Origin: SFWF01 sp045537915
GTDB lineage: Bacteria; Bacillota; Clostridia; Oscillospirales; Acutalibacteraceae
Assembly: GCA_045537915.1 (NCBI GenBank)
Contig: JAZSQK010000068.1
Coordinates: forward strand, 1 to 42,016
Reading direction: 5' to 3'
DNA length: 42,016 nucleotides
The notes under the pieces are model-generated. The model made no database searches. It saw only the letters and a program-made list of their open reading frames with translations, and was not told the DNA's origin. The translations under genes and the position numbers were made by a program. Shown here one piece after another: positions 7,132-16,411 of this stretch (the first letter of the stretch is position 1; every line of letters starts with the position of its first letter).

Positions 7132-9570
7132 TTATTCGATATCGTATTTGCCTTCTTTAAATACGACCTTGATGCTATCTCCTTTTTTGACAGAAGAATC
7201 AAGCATTTTTTCACTGAGCATATCCTCAATATTAGTCTGAATTGCACGTTTTAGAGGTCTTGCTCCGTAAACTGTGTCAAATCCCGCATCAGAAACTGCA
7301 GCAATTACGCTGTCATCAAACTCGACATTAATATCGAGGCTCTTAAGCCTTTTTACAAGTCTCAAAAGAAGACCTTCGGCAATCTTTTTGATATCCTCCT
7401 TTGAAAGTTTATGGAAGACAATTATATCATCGAGTCTATTCAGAAATTCAGGCCTGAACTCTTTTTTAAGCTCGGCAGTTACAAGCTGTTTAATCTCTGC
7501 CTGATCCTTATCTGCACTGTCCCCCGAGCCAAAGCCCAAAGCCGTTTTCTTTTCGGTTATAAGACGGGCTCCGATATTGGAGGTCATAATAATTACGGTA
7601 TTTTTAAAGTTTACCGTTCTTCCCTGTGAATCGGTAAGAATACCATCGTCAAGTATCTGCAGAAGCATATTAAAGACATCGGGATGAGCCTTTTCGATTT
7701 CGTCAAACAGAATAACCGAATAGGGATTTCTCCTGACCTTTTCGGTCAACTGGCCGCCCTCCTCAAAGCCGACATAGCCGGGAGGAGAACCTACAAGGCG
7801 AGAAACCGTATGCTTTTCCATATACTCCGACATATCAAGGCGTATCATAGCCTTTTCTGCTCCGAACATAGCCTCTGCCAATGCCTTACAGAGCTCGGTT
7901 TTTCCAACGCCTGTTGGGCCAAGGAATATGAATGAGCCTATCGGTCTGTTTGGGTCCTTAAGACCTGTTCTGCCACGTCTTATTGCCTTGGACACGGCCT
8001 TTACGGCTTCATCCTGACCGACTATTCTGTCGTGGAGCACACCTTCCATATTAAGCAGTCTTTCGCTCTCCTGTTTAGTTAACTGCGCTACGGGAACTCC
8101 CGTCCAACCCGAGACAATCTCTGCTATATTTTCCTCATCAACAGTACCAACAGACTTGTTTTTACCATCTTCCTGCGCTTTTTTTATCTTTGCAGATATC
8201 TCTCTTTCTTTATCACGGAGTCTTGCCGCCTCTTCAAAGTTCTGGTCAGAAATTGCGGCATCCTTATCAGCCGTAATACCTTTAAGCTCTTTTTCAAGTT
8301 CCTTTGCTTCACAAGGAAGTTCACAAGACCTGATTCTTAGTCTTGAACCCGCTTCATCGATTAAATCTATAGCCTTATCGGGCAAAAACCTGTCGGTAAT
8401 ATATCTTGAGGAAAGCTTTACCGCCGCCTCAACCGCCTGATCTGTAATCACAACATTATGGTGCTGTTCATACTTGTCTTTTATACCCTTTAGTATGAGA
8501 ATAGCGTCCTCTTCACTCGGCTCATCGACATTAACAGGTTGAAATCTTCTCTCAAGGGCGGCATCCTTTTCAATGTTTTTCCTGTATTCAGATATTGTTG
8601 TGGCGCCGATAAGCTGTAGCTGTCCCCTTGCAAGAGCGGGTTTTAATATGTTGGCGGCATCTGTTGCCCCCTCTGCAGAACCCGCACCTATAAGGTTATG
8701 CACCTCATCAATAAACAGAATTACATTGTCGCATTTTGCCGCTTCATCAATAACAGCCTTTATTCTCTCTTCAAAATCTCCACGGTATTTTGTACCGGCT
8801 ACCATTCCCGTAAGGTCGAGAGAAATAAGCCTTTTATTTTTCAGTATTTCGGGAATCTCTCCGGTTGCTATTTTAAGAGCAAGGCCCTCTGCAATTGCCG
8901 TTTTTCCGACACCCGGCTCTCCTATAAGACAGGGGTTGTTCTTTGTCCTACGGCATAAAATCTGGATAACACGCTCTATCTCCTGCGTTCTTCCGATAAC
9001 TGGGTCAATTTTTCCTTCCTTTGCCTCTTTAGTCAGATCAAGTCCGAATTTATCAAGAGTGGGCATTTTGTTATTGCTGCCTTTATCCTCTTTTTTGTTC
9101 GGCTGTGAAGCCTGGTCAAATTCTTCGGCTATGCCCGATGCATCAAGCGCTTCTCTTGCGAGAGCGGAAACATCGATCCCCAGTTCATTCAAAAACCTTA
9201 TGGCGTAGTTATCCGATTCCCCTAATATTCCTAGAAGAAGATGCTCTGTGCCTACCTTATCCTTGCCAATCTTTTTAGTACCGAGAATAGCAGCCTCCAA
9301 AACCTTTTTAGCCCTTGGAGTGAAACTTTCGGGAGAAAGCTCGGTCTTGTTGCCAACACCGATCATATCCTCAATAAGCTCACTTATATTTTCTGCCGTA
9401 ATACCTTTTTTTGAAAGAATTGCAGCGGCTACGCTATCCTCTGTTTTAACAAGGCCTAACAAAAGATGCTCACTGCCAACATAGGTATGTCCGAAATTCT
9501 GGGCGCTTTTTATTGCTTCATTTAGCGCATCGTTAGCTTTTTCTGTAAAACCGTTAAATGAATATTTCAT
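7132..9570 (-). CDS. clpC: ATP-dependent unfoldase ClpC
   Basis: 812 aa, full length. In order: double Clp-N repeat (1-140), first AAA+ module with GEPGVGKTAIAEG, a coiled middle domain with a UvrB/C-like segment (DQNFEEAARLRDKEREI, about residue 430), and second AAA+ module with GPTGVGKTELCKALAEA. It unfolds proteins, including McsB-tagged (phospho-arginine) ones, and feeds them to ClpP, whose gene is not in the window. Last gene of ctsR-mcsA-mcsB-clpC, 15 bases after mcsB. Regulation is by CtsR at the operon promoter. Confidence 0.97.
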   Translation of the reverse strand: MKYSFNGFTEKANDALNEAIKSAQNFGHTYVGSEHLLLGLVKTEDSVAAAILSKKGITAENISELIEDMIGVGNKTELSPESFTPRAKKVLEAAILGTKKIGKDKVGTEHLLLGILGESDNYAIRFLNELGIDVSALAREALDASGIAEEFDQASQPNKKEDKGSNNKMPTLDKFGLDLTKEAKEGKIDPVIGRTQEIERVIQILCRRTKNNPCLIGEPGVGKTAIAEGLALKIATGEIPEILKNKRLISLDLTGMVAGTKYRGDFEERIKAVIDEAAKCDNVILFIDEVHNLIGAGSAEGATDAANILKPALARGQLQLIGATTISEYRKNIEKDAALERRFQPVNVDEPSEEDAILILKGIKDKYEQHHNVVITDQAVEAAVKLSSRYITDRFLPDKAIDLIDEAGSRLRIRSCELPCEAKELEKELKGITADKDAAISDQNFEEAARLRDKEREISAKIKKAQEDGKNKSVGTVDEENIAEIVSGWTGVPVAQLTKQESERLLNMEGVLHDRIVGQDEAVKAVSKAIRRGRTGLKDPNRPIGSFIFLGPTGVGKTELCKALAEAMFGAEKAMIRLDMSEYMEKHTVSRLVGSPPGYVGFEEGGQLTEKVRRNPYSVILFDEIEKAHPDVFNMLLQILDDGILTDSQGRTVNFKNTVIIMTSNIGARLITEKKTALGFGSGDSADKDQAEIKQLVTAELKKEFRPEFLNRLDDIIVFHKLSKEDIKKIAEGLLLRLVKRLKSLDINVEFDDSVIAAVSDAGFDTVYGARPLKRAIQTNIEDMLSEKMLDSSVKKGDSIKVVFKEGKYDIE

Positions 9571-9585
9571 TTAAAACACCTACCC

Positions 9586-10596
9586 TTATTGTTTGCGAAA
9601 AATTCCTCTTATCATTTCTGCCCGCTTATAATCACGTTCAGTAGGACCCATATTACCAAATTTGGTCTGAAGCATTCCGGGCTGCGAAATAATAAGCAAC
9701 TCTATGGGATTGATTTTTCCTAAATCAATTATACCCATATCCTTACCAAGTTTAATCCTTGAAATTAACTGCATCAGTTCTTCGGAATCAAGTATACGGG
9801 CATTTTCGAGGATTCCCTTTGCCCTGTAGCCTATATCCTCTATTTTTAGCATATTTGCCTCTTTTCTGCTTTTTTCCTCCCGTTCAACTATCTGCCCTGC
9901 TATTATCTTCAGGTTGTCAACTGCGCTTTTTTCACTGATTCCCAGAGTAATCTGGTTTGAAATCTGAAAAAGAGATGCCTTTGAATTACTGCCCTCGCCA
10001 TACATTCCACGCACAGTCAGTCCTATTTTGCTGACCGCATCCGAAATTGCAGATATTCCGCCCGAAAGCTCTGTAATCGGTAAATGAAGCATTACCGATG
10101 CCCTGAGTCCTGTTCCGATATTGGTAGGACATTCGGTCAGATAGCCGAGCTGAGAATCATATGCAAAGCCAAGACTTTCTCCGAGTACTGTATCTATTTT
10201 ATCTGCCAAAGCATAGGCTTCGTCGAGCGAAAGACCTCCTGAAAGAACCTGTATACGAATGTGATCCTCTTCTCCGATCATAATGCTGATGCTTTCATCG
10301 GCAGACAGCGCAATGGCTCTTGCCTTGTAATTTTCGGCAAAATTTCTGCTGATTATATGACGTTCAACCATTGCCATAATTTCGTTTTCCGGAATGTTAT
10401 CCATCTCTATAAATTTAAGAGCAACACCAACCTGTTCCTCAACATGCTCTATTGCCTTCTTTACCCTCTCGTTAAGTTCAATAAACATTTCCTTGGTCAT
10501 TCTTCTTGGAAATGGCATATCGGTAAGGTTTCTTGCAAGTCTTATTCTTGAGCTGACAACTATTCCGTCGGTATTATTCATATACCAATAAGACAT
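9586..10596 (-). CDS. mcsB: Protein-arginine kinase McsB
   Basis: 336 aa with the ATP:guanido phosphotransferase fold: VVSSRIRLARNLTDMPFPRRM at the N-terminus and the TECPTNIGTGLRASV segment holding the reactive cysteine region. It phosphorylates arginines on CtsR and on damaged proteins, marking them for ClpC-ClpP. It overlaps mcsA by one base, so the two are translationally coupled; McsA is its activator. Length matches the family. Confidence 0.96.
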   Translation of the reverse strand: MSYWYMNNTDGIVVSSRIRLARNLTDMPFPRRMTKEMFIELNERVKKAIEHVEEQVGVALKFIEMDNIPENEIMAMVERHIISRNFAENYKARAIALSADESISIMIGEEDHIRIQVLSGGLSLDEAYALADKIDTVLGESLGFAYDSQLGYLTECPTNIGTGLRASVMLHLPITELSGGISAISDAVSKIGLTVRGMYGEGSNSKASLFQISNQITLGISEKSAVDNLKIIAGQIVEREEKSRKEANMLKIEDIGYRAKGILENARILDSEELMQLISRIKLGKDMGIIDLGKINPIELLIISQPGMLQTKFGNMGPTERDYKRAEMIRGIFRKQ

Positions 10597-11084
10597 TACA
10601 ACCCCTCCTTTTCTTTTATGCGGTCACGAATTACTGCCGCCTCTTCATACTTCTCTGCCGCAACAAGCTCAGCAAGTTTTGCCTTTAATGATACAAGTTC
10701 ATTTTCGTCGTTCACAACGGTCAACTGCTTTGTGCCTAAGGTTTTACCGTTGTGCTTGACGCTTCCGTGTATCCTTTTAAGATAAGGCAAAAGCTCTGAC
10801 TTGAACTCGGTATAGCAGTTAGCGCAACCCGCCTTTCCTGTTTCGGCAATCTCCGAGAAGGAGGCGCCGCAACAGCTACAGCTCTTCTGAGGAATTTTAT
10901 CCCCCATTTTCATAGTCTGACCGAGCATTGATGCCAACATATTTGTAATCGAACCGTTAGACAGGCTTGTATAACCCTCTTTAGCGGCACAGTAGCCGCA
11001 TAGATTAAGTTCTGTAACAGTTCCGTTAATAACTGTTTTTATATGTGTAGTGGCGGTGTTCTGACCGCATCTCTGACAAAGCAT
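10596..11084 (-). CDS. mcsA: McsA, zinc-binding activator of McsB
   Basis: 162 aa. Four CxxC pairs (CQRCGQN, CGYC, CSCC, CANC) give two zinc sites. A UVR motif lies at the C-terminus (ELVAAEKYEEAAVIRDRIKEKEG), the contact for ClpC and McsB. Second gene of the operon, 18 bases after ctsR. Typical length. Confidence 0.95.
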   Translation of the reverse strand: MLCQRCGQNTATTHIKTVINGTVTELNLCGYCAAKEGYTSLSNGSITNMLASMLGQTMKMGDKIPQKSCSCCGASFSEIAETGKAGCANCYTEFKSELLPYLKRIHGSVKHNGKTLGTKQLTVVNDENELVSLKAKLAELVAAEKYEEAAVIRDRIKEKEGL

Positions 11085-11102
11085 ATCTTTACAACCTTTC
11101 CT

Positions 11103-11555
11103 CTAAATTTGGGTAAGCAGCATTTGTTTTAAAACAGATGCCCTGTAAAACTCTCTTAATTCCTGTGGGATACAGCAAATAACCGCATTGGATAATGCCG
11201 AATTCATAAGCGTTGCCGAATTTTCCGAAATAAGACCTGTCTGTAGACAGTTTTCAATTATAATTCTCGCCTCCATAGAATCTAAATGGTTTCCGACCGA
11301 GTTTATAATGTGCATAAGGGCAGACGAACGATTAAGCTTTATTCTCGATATCCTTACATATCCACCGCCGCCCCTGCGACTTTCAATTATATATCCCTGT
11401 TCAGGAGTAAACCTTGAAGATAAAACATAATTTATCTGACTCGGAGCGCAGCCGACAATAGCAGCTAGTTCGTTACGCTGAATTTCTGCAATATTTTCCT
11501 CAGACTCTTCAAGCATTGACAGTATCCTCTGGGTAATTATATCGCTCATTCTCAT
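11103..11555 (-). CDS. ctsR: Class III heat-shock repressor CtsR
   Basis: 150 aa. The N-terminal winged helix-turn-helix includes AIVGCAPSQINYVLSSRF and the glycine-rich wing SRRGGGGYVRI, which inserts in the minor groove of the CtsR box; the arginine beside the glycines is the target of McsB in the family. The C-terminal four-helix domain follows. It represses its own operon: two CtsR boxes lie between it and its promoter. Confidence 0.96.
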   Translation of the reverse strand: MRMSDIITQRILSMLEESEENIAEIQRNELAAIVGCAPSQINYVLSSRFTPEQGYIIESRRGGGGYVRISRIKLNRSSALMHIINSVGNHLDSMEARIIIENCLQTGLISENSATLMNSALSNAVICCIPQELREFYRASVLKQMLLTQI

Positions 11556-11575
11556 ATTTTATAACACCTCTGATA

Positions 11576-11592
11576 TTTGACTTTTCCTGACC
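11576..11592 (-). promoter_or_regulatory. CtsR box downstream of the ctsR promoter
   Basis: On the minus strand it reads GGTCAGG-AAA-AGTCAAA, two heptads with a three-base spacer, matching the (A/G)GTCAAA-N3-(A/G)GTCAAA consensus with two changes. It lies between the -10 and the start codon. Confidence 0.8.
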
Positions 11593-11601
11593 TTTAATTT
11601 A

Positions 11602-11629
11602 ATTATACACAAAAGTCAGGTAAAGTCAA
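11602..11629 (-). promoter_or_regulatory. ctsR operon promoter
   Basis: The minus strand has TTGACT (11629-11624), a 16-base spacer and TATAAT (11607-11602). The -35 lies inside the second CtsR box. Confidence 0.75.
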
Positions 11630-11630
11630 A
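11614..11630 (+). promoter_or_regulatory. CtsR box over the -35 element
   Basis: The plus strand reads AGTCAGG-TAA-AGTCAAA. It has the opposite orientation to the first box, covers the ctsR -35 and faces the small plus-strand Cys-rich gene about 85 bases away. Confidence 0.8.
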
Positions 11631-11714
11631 TACTTTTTTCAAAAAATATTTTTTGTAGCAACAAGGTCTGTTTTTACATAGTATAAACTGTAAAGACGAA
11701 AGGGGGTTAACTGA

Positions 11715-11852
11715 ATGTGTAACGGAAATTTCGGCGGAAACTGCTCTTGGATTCTTATCATAATCCTTCTCCTTATCTGCTGCGGCAATAACGGATTATC
11801 TAATTCAAACGGTTGCGGTTGCGGCTGTGAAAACAACTGCGGTTGCTGCTAA
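11715..11852 (+). CDS. 45-aa Gly/Cys-rich small membrane peptide, sporulation-type
   Basis: A short gene with a strong ribosome site (AAAGGGGG, nine bases before the ATG). The peptide has a Gly/Asn/Cys-rich start, one hydrophobic stretch (WILIIILLLICC) and a Cys-Gly tail (NGCGCGCENNCGCC). This design matches the small YjcZ-like and Cys-rich peptides of Clostridia often linked to the spore coat. Upstream, CATAGTATA at 11677-11685 fits the -10 of mother-cell sigma factors (CATANNNTA), but the -35 is not convincing. A terminator follows. Assignment to sporulation is inference. Confidence 0.7.
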   Translation: MCNGNFGGNCSWILIIILLLICCGNNGLSNSNGCGCGCENNCGCC

Positions 11853-11887
11853 TTCACTCAACTCTCTAAGGCCTCGTTTTTCAAACG

Positions 11888-11919
11888 AAAAAAGAGCGAC
11901 GGTAAACCGTCGCTCTTTT
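11888..11919. terminator. Bidirectional terminator
   Basis: The perfect stem AAAAGAGCGACGG / CCGTCGCTCTTTT around TAAA separates the plus-strand Cys-rich gene from the end of ftsZ on the minus strand. Confidence 0.88.
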
Positions 11920-11932
11920 AATATGTTTTTAA

Positions 11933-13006
11933 TTATTTGTTGTTGAAGAGATTTATAACATCAATATAGTTGTTCTCATCAGAATCGTCTTCAGAGTTAG
12001 AAAGGATAGACTCTAAAGCAGGAGCAGAGCTCTCCTTCTTCTTCTCATCGCCAAGACCTGTAGCAACAACGGTTACACGGATGGTATCATCGAGGGTATC
12101 GTCAAGCTGAGCACCCCAGATAATTGTTGCATCGGGATGAGCCATATCGTGAATGATACTTGCAGCCATCTCGACCTCTTCAAGACCGATATCCTCAGAA
12201 CCTGTGATGCTGATGATAACGCCACGTGCATTCTGCATAGAGGTTTCGATAAGAGGACTTGTAACGGCAGCACGAGCAGCCTGTTCAGCCTTATCTCTTC
12301 CTGTAGCAACGCCAACGCCCATATGAGCATAGCCTGCATCCTTCATGATGGTTGTAACATCGGCAAAGTCGAGGTTAACAAGAGCGGTAACATTAATAAG
12401 CTCAGAAATGCTCTGAACACCCTGACGAAGAACATCGTCTGCAATGTTAAATGCATTCTTGAAGGTAATCTTCTCTTCAGAAACATACTTAAGACGCTCG
12501 TTGGGGATAACAACAAGGCTGTCTACCTGTTCGCTGAGTCTTGCGATTCCGCCTTCAGCCTGAGTCATACGGCTCTTTCCTTCAAAGGAGAAGGGCTTTG
12601 TAACGATACCTACGGTAAGTATTCCAAGCTCCTTAGCAATCTGTGCAACGATAGGAGCAGCGCCTGTTCCTGTTCCGCCGCCCATACCTGCAGTAAGGAA
12701 TATCATATCTGCATCACGGATTGCTGCAGCGATCTCGTCCTTGGATTCCTCTGCTGCCGCACGGCCCTTTTCGGGATTAGCGCCTGCACCCTGTCCACAG
12801 GTGGTCTTATCGCCAATCTGGATTTTTGTGTTAGCCTTTGACTTATATAAAGCAGATTTATCGGTATTGATTGCGACAAATTCTACTCCTCTGATACCTG
12901 CGTCTACCATGCGGTTGATAGCGTTTCCGCCGCCTCCGCCGACACCTACGACCTTAATAACCTGAGATGCGTCGTTTTCGAACTCATTAGTCATGTTGAA
13001 CTCCAT
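11933..13006 (-). CDS. ftsZ: Cell division GTPase FtsZ
   Basis: 357 aa. The GTP-binding signature GGGTGTGAAPIVA, the N-terminal VGVGGGGGNAINRM loop and the T7 loop NLDFADV are all present. It polymerises into the Z-ring at mid-cell. The C-terminal tail is short and acidic and ends IDVINLFNNK rather than the usual DIPTFLR-type peptide. It is the last gene of the dcw cluster, about 100 bases after ftsQ, and may have its own promoter. No ftsA gene is adjacent. Confidence 0.97.
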   Translation of the reverse strand: MEFNMTNEFENDASQVIKVVGVGGGGGNAINRMVDAGIRGVEFVAINTDKSALYKSKANTKIQIGDKTTCGQGAGANPEKGRAAAEESKDEIAAAIRDADMIFLTAGMGGGTGTGAAPIVAQIAKELGILTVGIVTKPFSFEGKSRMTQAEGGIARLSEQVDSLVVIPNERLKYVSEEKITFKNAFNIADDVLRQGVQSISELINVTALVNLDFADVTTIMKDAGYAHMGVGVATGRDKAEQAARAAVTSPLIETSMQNARGVIISITGSEDIGLEEVEMAASIIHDMAHPDATIIWGAQLDDTLDDTIRVTVVATGLGDEKKKESSAPALESILSNSEDDSDENNYIDVINLFNNK

Positions 13007-13108
13007 TTTCTTTTTCCTCCAATATTTAATATCCCTTAGAAACTATTGCGTACTTATACGAAACAATAATATCACAACAATTTACAAATTTCAATAGCAA
13101 TTTTCAAA

Positions 13109-13936
13109 TTATTTATTCAATCTGTAATCTTTTATATCTTTTTCGGTAAAAAATGCCTCAGGTTTATCTGAAGACCACCCCGTAAGGTCAACAACGCCGT
13201 AATCTGAAGCAGACATTTTTTTAAGCATTGCCTCCATATGAGCTACCTTGTTTTCAAAATTTGCAGAAGAACCAAGTCTGAAAACAAGCCTGTCCTCAAC
13301 AATAACATATGTATCATAAAGGTCAACGGTGTTTATAAGCGTGACACTATACTTCTCCTTTGACAAAAGCGAGAAACAAAGCCCAAGCATATTATCTTTT
13401 ATCTCATCTTCGCAAAGGAATTTTTCGCCAACCTCAAAGCTGCAATCCTCCCCTGCAACTATAACGGGAAGATTTTCGGGAAGCTCGGTATTTTCAGATA
13501 GAATTTTCCTCTGTTTATTTGCTAAATAAAACCTTTCATTCTCGAAAAAGCAGATTTCTTCGGTTGTTTCCTCTATATTTATATAAAGACTTGAAGGCAG
13601 TTCCCTATCAATCTCTACAGATACGACATAAGGAAGAAGCTTTTGGAGTCTTTGCTTTAGCGACTTTTCTCCTATAAGAAAAAGCGGGTCTCCTACTCTA
13701 AGCTCGGCAACCGAAATTATTTCATTTTGTGAGTATCTTGTGTTTCCCTCAACATATATGCTTTCTATTTTAAACAGAACCGTAACCGAAAGCATCGCAA
13801 AAACGGCGATAAGCAGTATCAAAACAACGATAACTGCAGTAATCGCCCTTCTGCGTCTCTTCCTTTTTGCTTTTAAAGCACCTTTTTTCATTGCTTCTTT
13901 GCGCTCTTTTTCTCTGAACTGCTTCTCGGTCATCAA
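13109..13936 (-). CDS. ftsQ: Division protein FtsQ/DivIB
   Basis: 275 aa. A very basic cytosolic N-terminus (about 30 residues), one membrane helix (AVIVVLILLIAVFAMLSV) and an external POTRA domain beginning FKIESIYVEGNTRYSQNEII. It links the divisome with FtsL and FtsB-like proteins outside the membrane. Its start overlaps the murA stop by four bases (ATGA), so the two are coupled. Confidence 0.9.
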   Translation of the reverse strand: MMTEKQFREKERKEAMKKGALKAKRKRRRRAITAVIVVLILLIAVFAMLSVTVLFKIESIYVEGNTRYSQNEIISVAELRVGDPLFLIGEKSLKQRLQKLLPYVVSVEIDRELPSSLYINIEETTEEICFFENERFYLANKQRKILSENTELPENLPVIVAGEDCSFEVGEKFLCEDEIKDNMLGLCFSLLSKEKYSVTLINTVDLYDTYVIVEDRLVFRLGSSANFENKVAHMEAMLKKMSASDYGVVDLTGWSSDKPEAFFTEKDIKDYRLNK

Positions 13937-15192
13937 TCACATTCCTTTATTATTTTTGCTCCTAGGTTATTTAAATCCCGTGCTATATCCTCATAGCCAC
14001 GCTCAATATGAAATACTTTTTCAATCCTGGTAATTCCCGTAGCTGCGAGTCCTGCAACCACAAGAGCCGCACCGCCTCTCAGGTCGGTACAATTAACACT
14101 TGCGCCTTTAAGCTCATTTACTCCCTCAATTACCGCAACAGAATTCTGAATTCTGATATTAGCTCCGAGTCTTGCAAGTTCATTCATATATTTAAAACGG
14201 TTTTCAAATATCGTTTCAACAAAGACCGAACAGCCCCCTGCGCAACAAAGCGCACTGACAAGGAGAGGTCCTGCATCGGTCGGAAAACCCGGATATACAA
14301 AGGTCTTTGTCGACCTGATAGGTTTTAGTTTTTCGGGAGCCTTTATACAGAGTGAGCCGTCCTCACAGGTTATTTCGCAGCCCATATCGCCAAAGCTGTT
14401 TATCACTGAGTTTAAATGCTCACTATCAACACGGTTCAGCCTCACGCTTCCTCCCGTTATTGCGGCAGCAGACATATAGGTAGCGGCTACTATTCGGTCG
14501 GGAATCACACGGTGCTCACATTCGTAAAGGCCTTTAACACCTATAATTTCTATTGAATCGGTACCTGCTCCCCTGATTTTAGCACCAGCCTTGTTTAAGA
14601 AATCTGCAAGGTCACAAATCTCAGGCTCTCTTGCAGCACCTGTTATAACCGTTCTGCCCTCTAATAGACAGGCTGCCATTATTGCGTTTTCAGTAGCGCC
14701 GACGCTCGGAAACGAGAGATTTATTCTTTCTTTTTTTATGTTCTTTTCAGTTGAGCAAAAAACATAACCGTTATCTTCCTTGACCGTGTACCCTAAATCT
14801 TTGAGTGCTTTAAGGTGCAGATCTATCGGTCTGGGTCCAAGCTCACAGCCACCCGGACTGCTAATTACCGCAGAATTGCAACGGGCAAGAATGGCTCCCA
14901 AAAACATAACAGAGGAGCGCATCTCACGCATAAGGTCGTCAGGAATTCTGTCACAGGATACCGTTGACGCATCAACCGTTACGGTATCTCCCGTCCACTC
15001 ACATTTACAGCCAAGATATGTAAGTATTTTAATTGCAACTGCAACATCCGAAAGGTTTGGACAGTTATGTAAAACCGAAACACCGGGAATAAGCAGGGTT
15101 GCCGCAAGTATGGGGAGCACACTGTTTTTTGCTCCGTGTATATCTATCTCTCCGTTAAGGCGTCTGCCGCCGTAAACTACAAGCCTTGACAT
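13933..15192 (-). CDS. murA: UDP-GlcNAc 1-carboxyvinyltransferase MurA
   Basis: 419 aa. First committed step of peptidoglycan synthesis: transfer of enolpyruvate from PEP to UDP-GlcNAc in the cytosol. Residues K22 and N23 (GAKNS) and the catalytic-loop cysteine C116 in SPGGCELGPRPIDLH are visible; this Cys is the one attacked by fosfomycin, so sensitivity at the target is expected. Full length. Placed inside the dcw cluster between murG and ftsQ. Confidence 0.96.
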   Translation of the reverse strand: MSRLVVYGGRRLNGEIDIHGAKNSVLPILAATLLIPGVSVLHNCPNLSDVAVAIKILTYLGCKCEWTGDTVTVDASTVSCDRIPDDLMREMRSSVMFLGAILARCNSAVISSPGGCELGPRPIDLHLKALKDLGYTVKEDNGYVFCSTEKNIKKERINLSFPSVGATENAIMAACLLEGRTVITGAAREPEICDLADFLNKAGAKIRGAGTDSIEIIGVKGLYECEHRVIPDRIVAATYMSAAAITGGSVRLNRVDSEHLNSVINSFGDMGCEITCEDGSLCIKAPEKLKPIRSTKTFVYPGFPTDAGPLLVSALCCAGGCSVFVETIFENRFKYMNELARLGANIRIQNSVAVIEGVNELKGASVNCTDLRGGAALVVAGLAATGITRIEKVFHIERGYEDIARDLNNLGAKIIKECD

Positions 15193-15272
15193 AATAACAC
15201 CATCTTATATGAAAATAAAAAGGATTTTGTACAAATCTTTGCCAAAACCTTTTCATTTCATAATATGCGGTG

Positions 15273-16397
15273 TTAGGAATTTTGTGTGAAAAGTTGCATC
15301 AGCACATTATAGATGCGCTCGTTCGCATCGGATATTGCCGCTTTTTTTGCATTTTCTTTCATTTTACCTAGTCTTTCGGGAGACTCAAGCAGTTCTAAAA
15401 CGGTCTTTGTAAAGCCTTCTTTAGTCAGATTTTTTTCCTCAATAACCTCTGCGGCATCACAGTTTTTAAGCGTCATTGCATTATGATACTGATGATTTTC
15501 AGCTACATAAGGAGACGGAATCAATACCGACGGCTTTGCGCAGACGGTAAGCTCACTCAAGGTAATAGCCCCTGCTCTTGAAATCACAAGGTCGGCCGCC
15601 GCCATACATACATCCATATTGTCGATATATTCCCTTATTAATATCTCTTCGGACAGCCCGTTACACTCTGACTCTATTTCCTTTATAAAGGTGTCGTAAC
15701 CACCTTTTCCTGTAGCGTGTATATGATAGTACTTTCCGCTGTTATTATGCGCTTTTATTAGTTCGATGACCGCCTCGTTTATAGGTCTGGCGCCAAGACT
15801 TCCTCCAAAGGAGAGTATCATCGGTCTTTCATTATCAAATCCCAAGCTCTCTCTTGCCGATTTCCTTTCGGCTCTAAGCAGTTCCACCCTTACGGGATTT
15901 CCCGTAATTGTCGACTCGGTTTTAAGCTTTAAATATTTTTTTGCCTCGGGCATTGCCAACATTACCCTGTCTACATTAGGTGCCAGAGCCTTTGTTGTAA
16001 TTCCCGGGAAGGCATTTTGTTCGTGTATCGCAGTCTTAATTCCGAGCTTGACCGCCTCTCTCAAAACAGGTCCGCTGACATATCCGCCCGTTCCGACTAC
16101 AATATCGGGCTTCAGTTCTTTGAGAAGTCTTCTCGACCTTATTGATGAAGAAAACATCTTTTCAACGGCTACTATATTTCTGAATATGTTTTTAACCGTT
16201 ATTCTTCTCTGGAAACCTGCAACATCAATAGTATAGAAGTCATAACCGGCCGACGGCACAAGTCTGGATTCCAGCTTATTCTCGGTTCCTATATAACTGA
16301 TTTTACAATCAGGATGTTTTTCTTTTATGTAACCTGCTATTGCAAGAGCAGGATTTATATGTCCTGCCGTTCCGCCACCCGCAAAAAGTATATGCAT
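15273..16397 (-). CDS. murG: Lipid II-forming GlcNAc transferase MurG
   Basis: 374 aa GT-B glycosyltransferase. N-terminal GGGTAGHINPALA loop and C-terminal donor-binding segment ISRAGAITLSEL plus PSPYVAENHQYHNA. It adds GlcNAc to lipid I on the inner face of the membrane. Gene follows ftsW by 14 bases. The 80-base gap to murA contains an imperfect hairpin (AAAAGGATTTTG / CCAAAACCTTTT). Confidence 0.96.
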   Translation of the reverse strand: MHILFAGGGTAGHINPALAIAGYIKEKHPDCKISYIGTENKLESRLVPSAGYDFYTIDVAGFQRRITVKNIFRNIVAVEKMFSSSIRSRRLLKELKPDIVVGTGGYVSGPVLREAVKLGIKTAIHEQNAFPGITTKALAPNVDRVMLAMPEAKKYLKLKTESTITGNPVRVELLRAERKSARESLGFDNERPMILSFGGSLGARPINEAVIELIKAHNNSGKYYHIHATGKGGYDTFIKEIESECNGLSEEILIREYIDNMDVCMAAADLVISRAGAITLSELTVCAKPSVLIPSPYVAENHQYHNAMTLKNCDAAEVIEEKNLTKEGFTKTVLELLESPERLGKMKENAKKAAISDANERIYNVLMQLFTQNS

Positions 16398-16411
16398 ATC
16401 CCTACTCCTTA

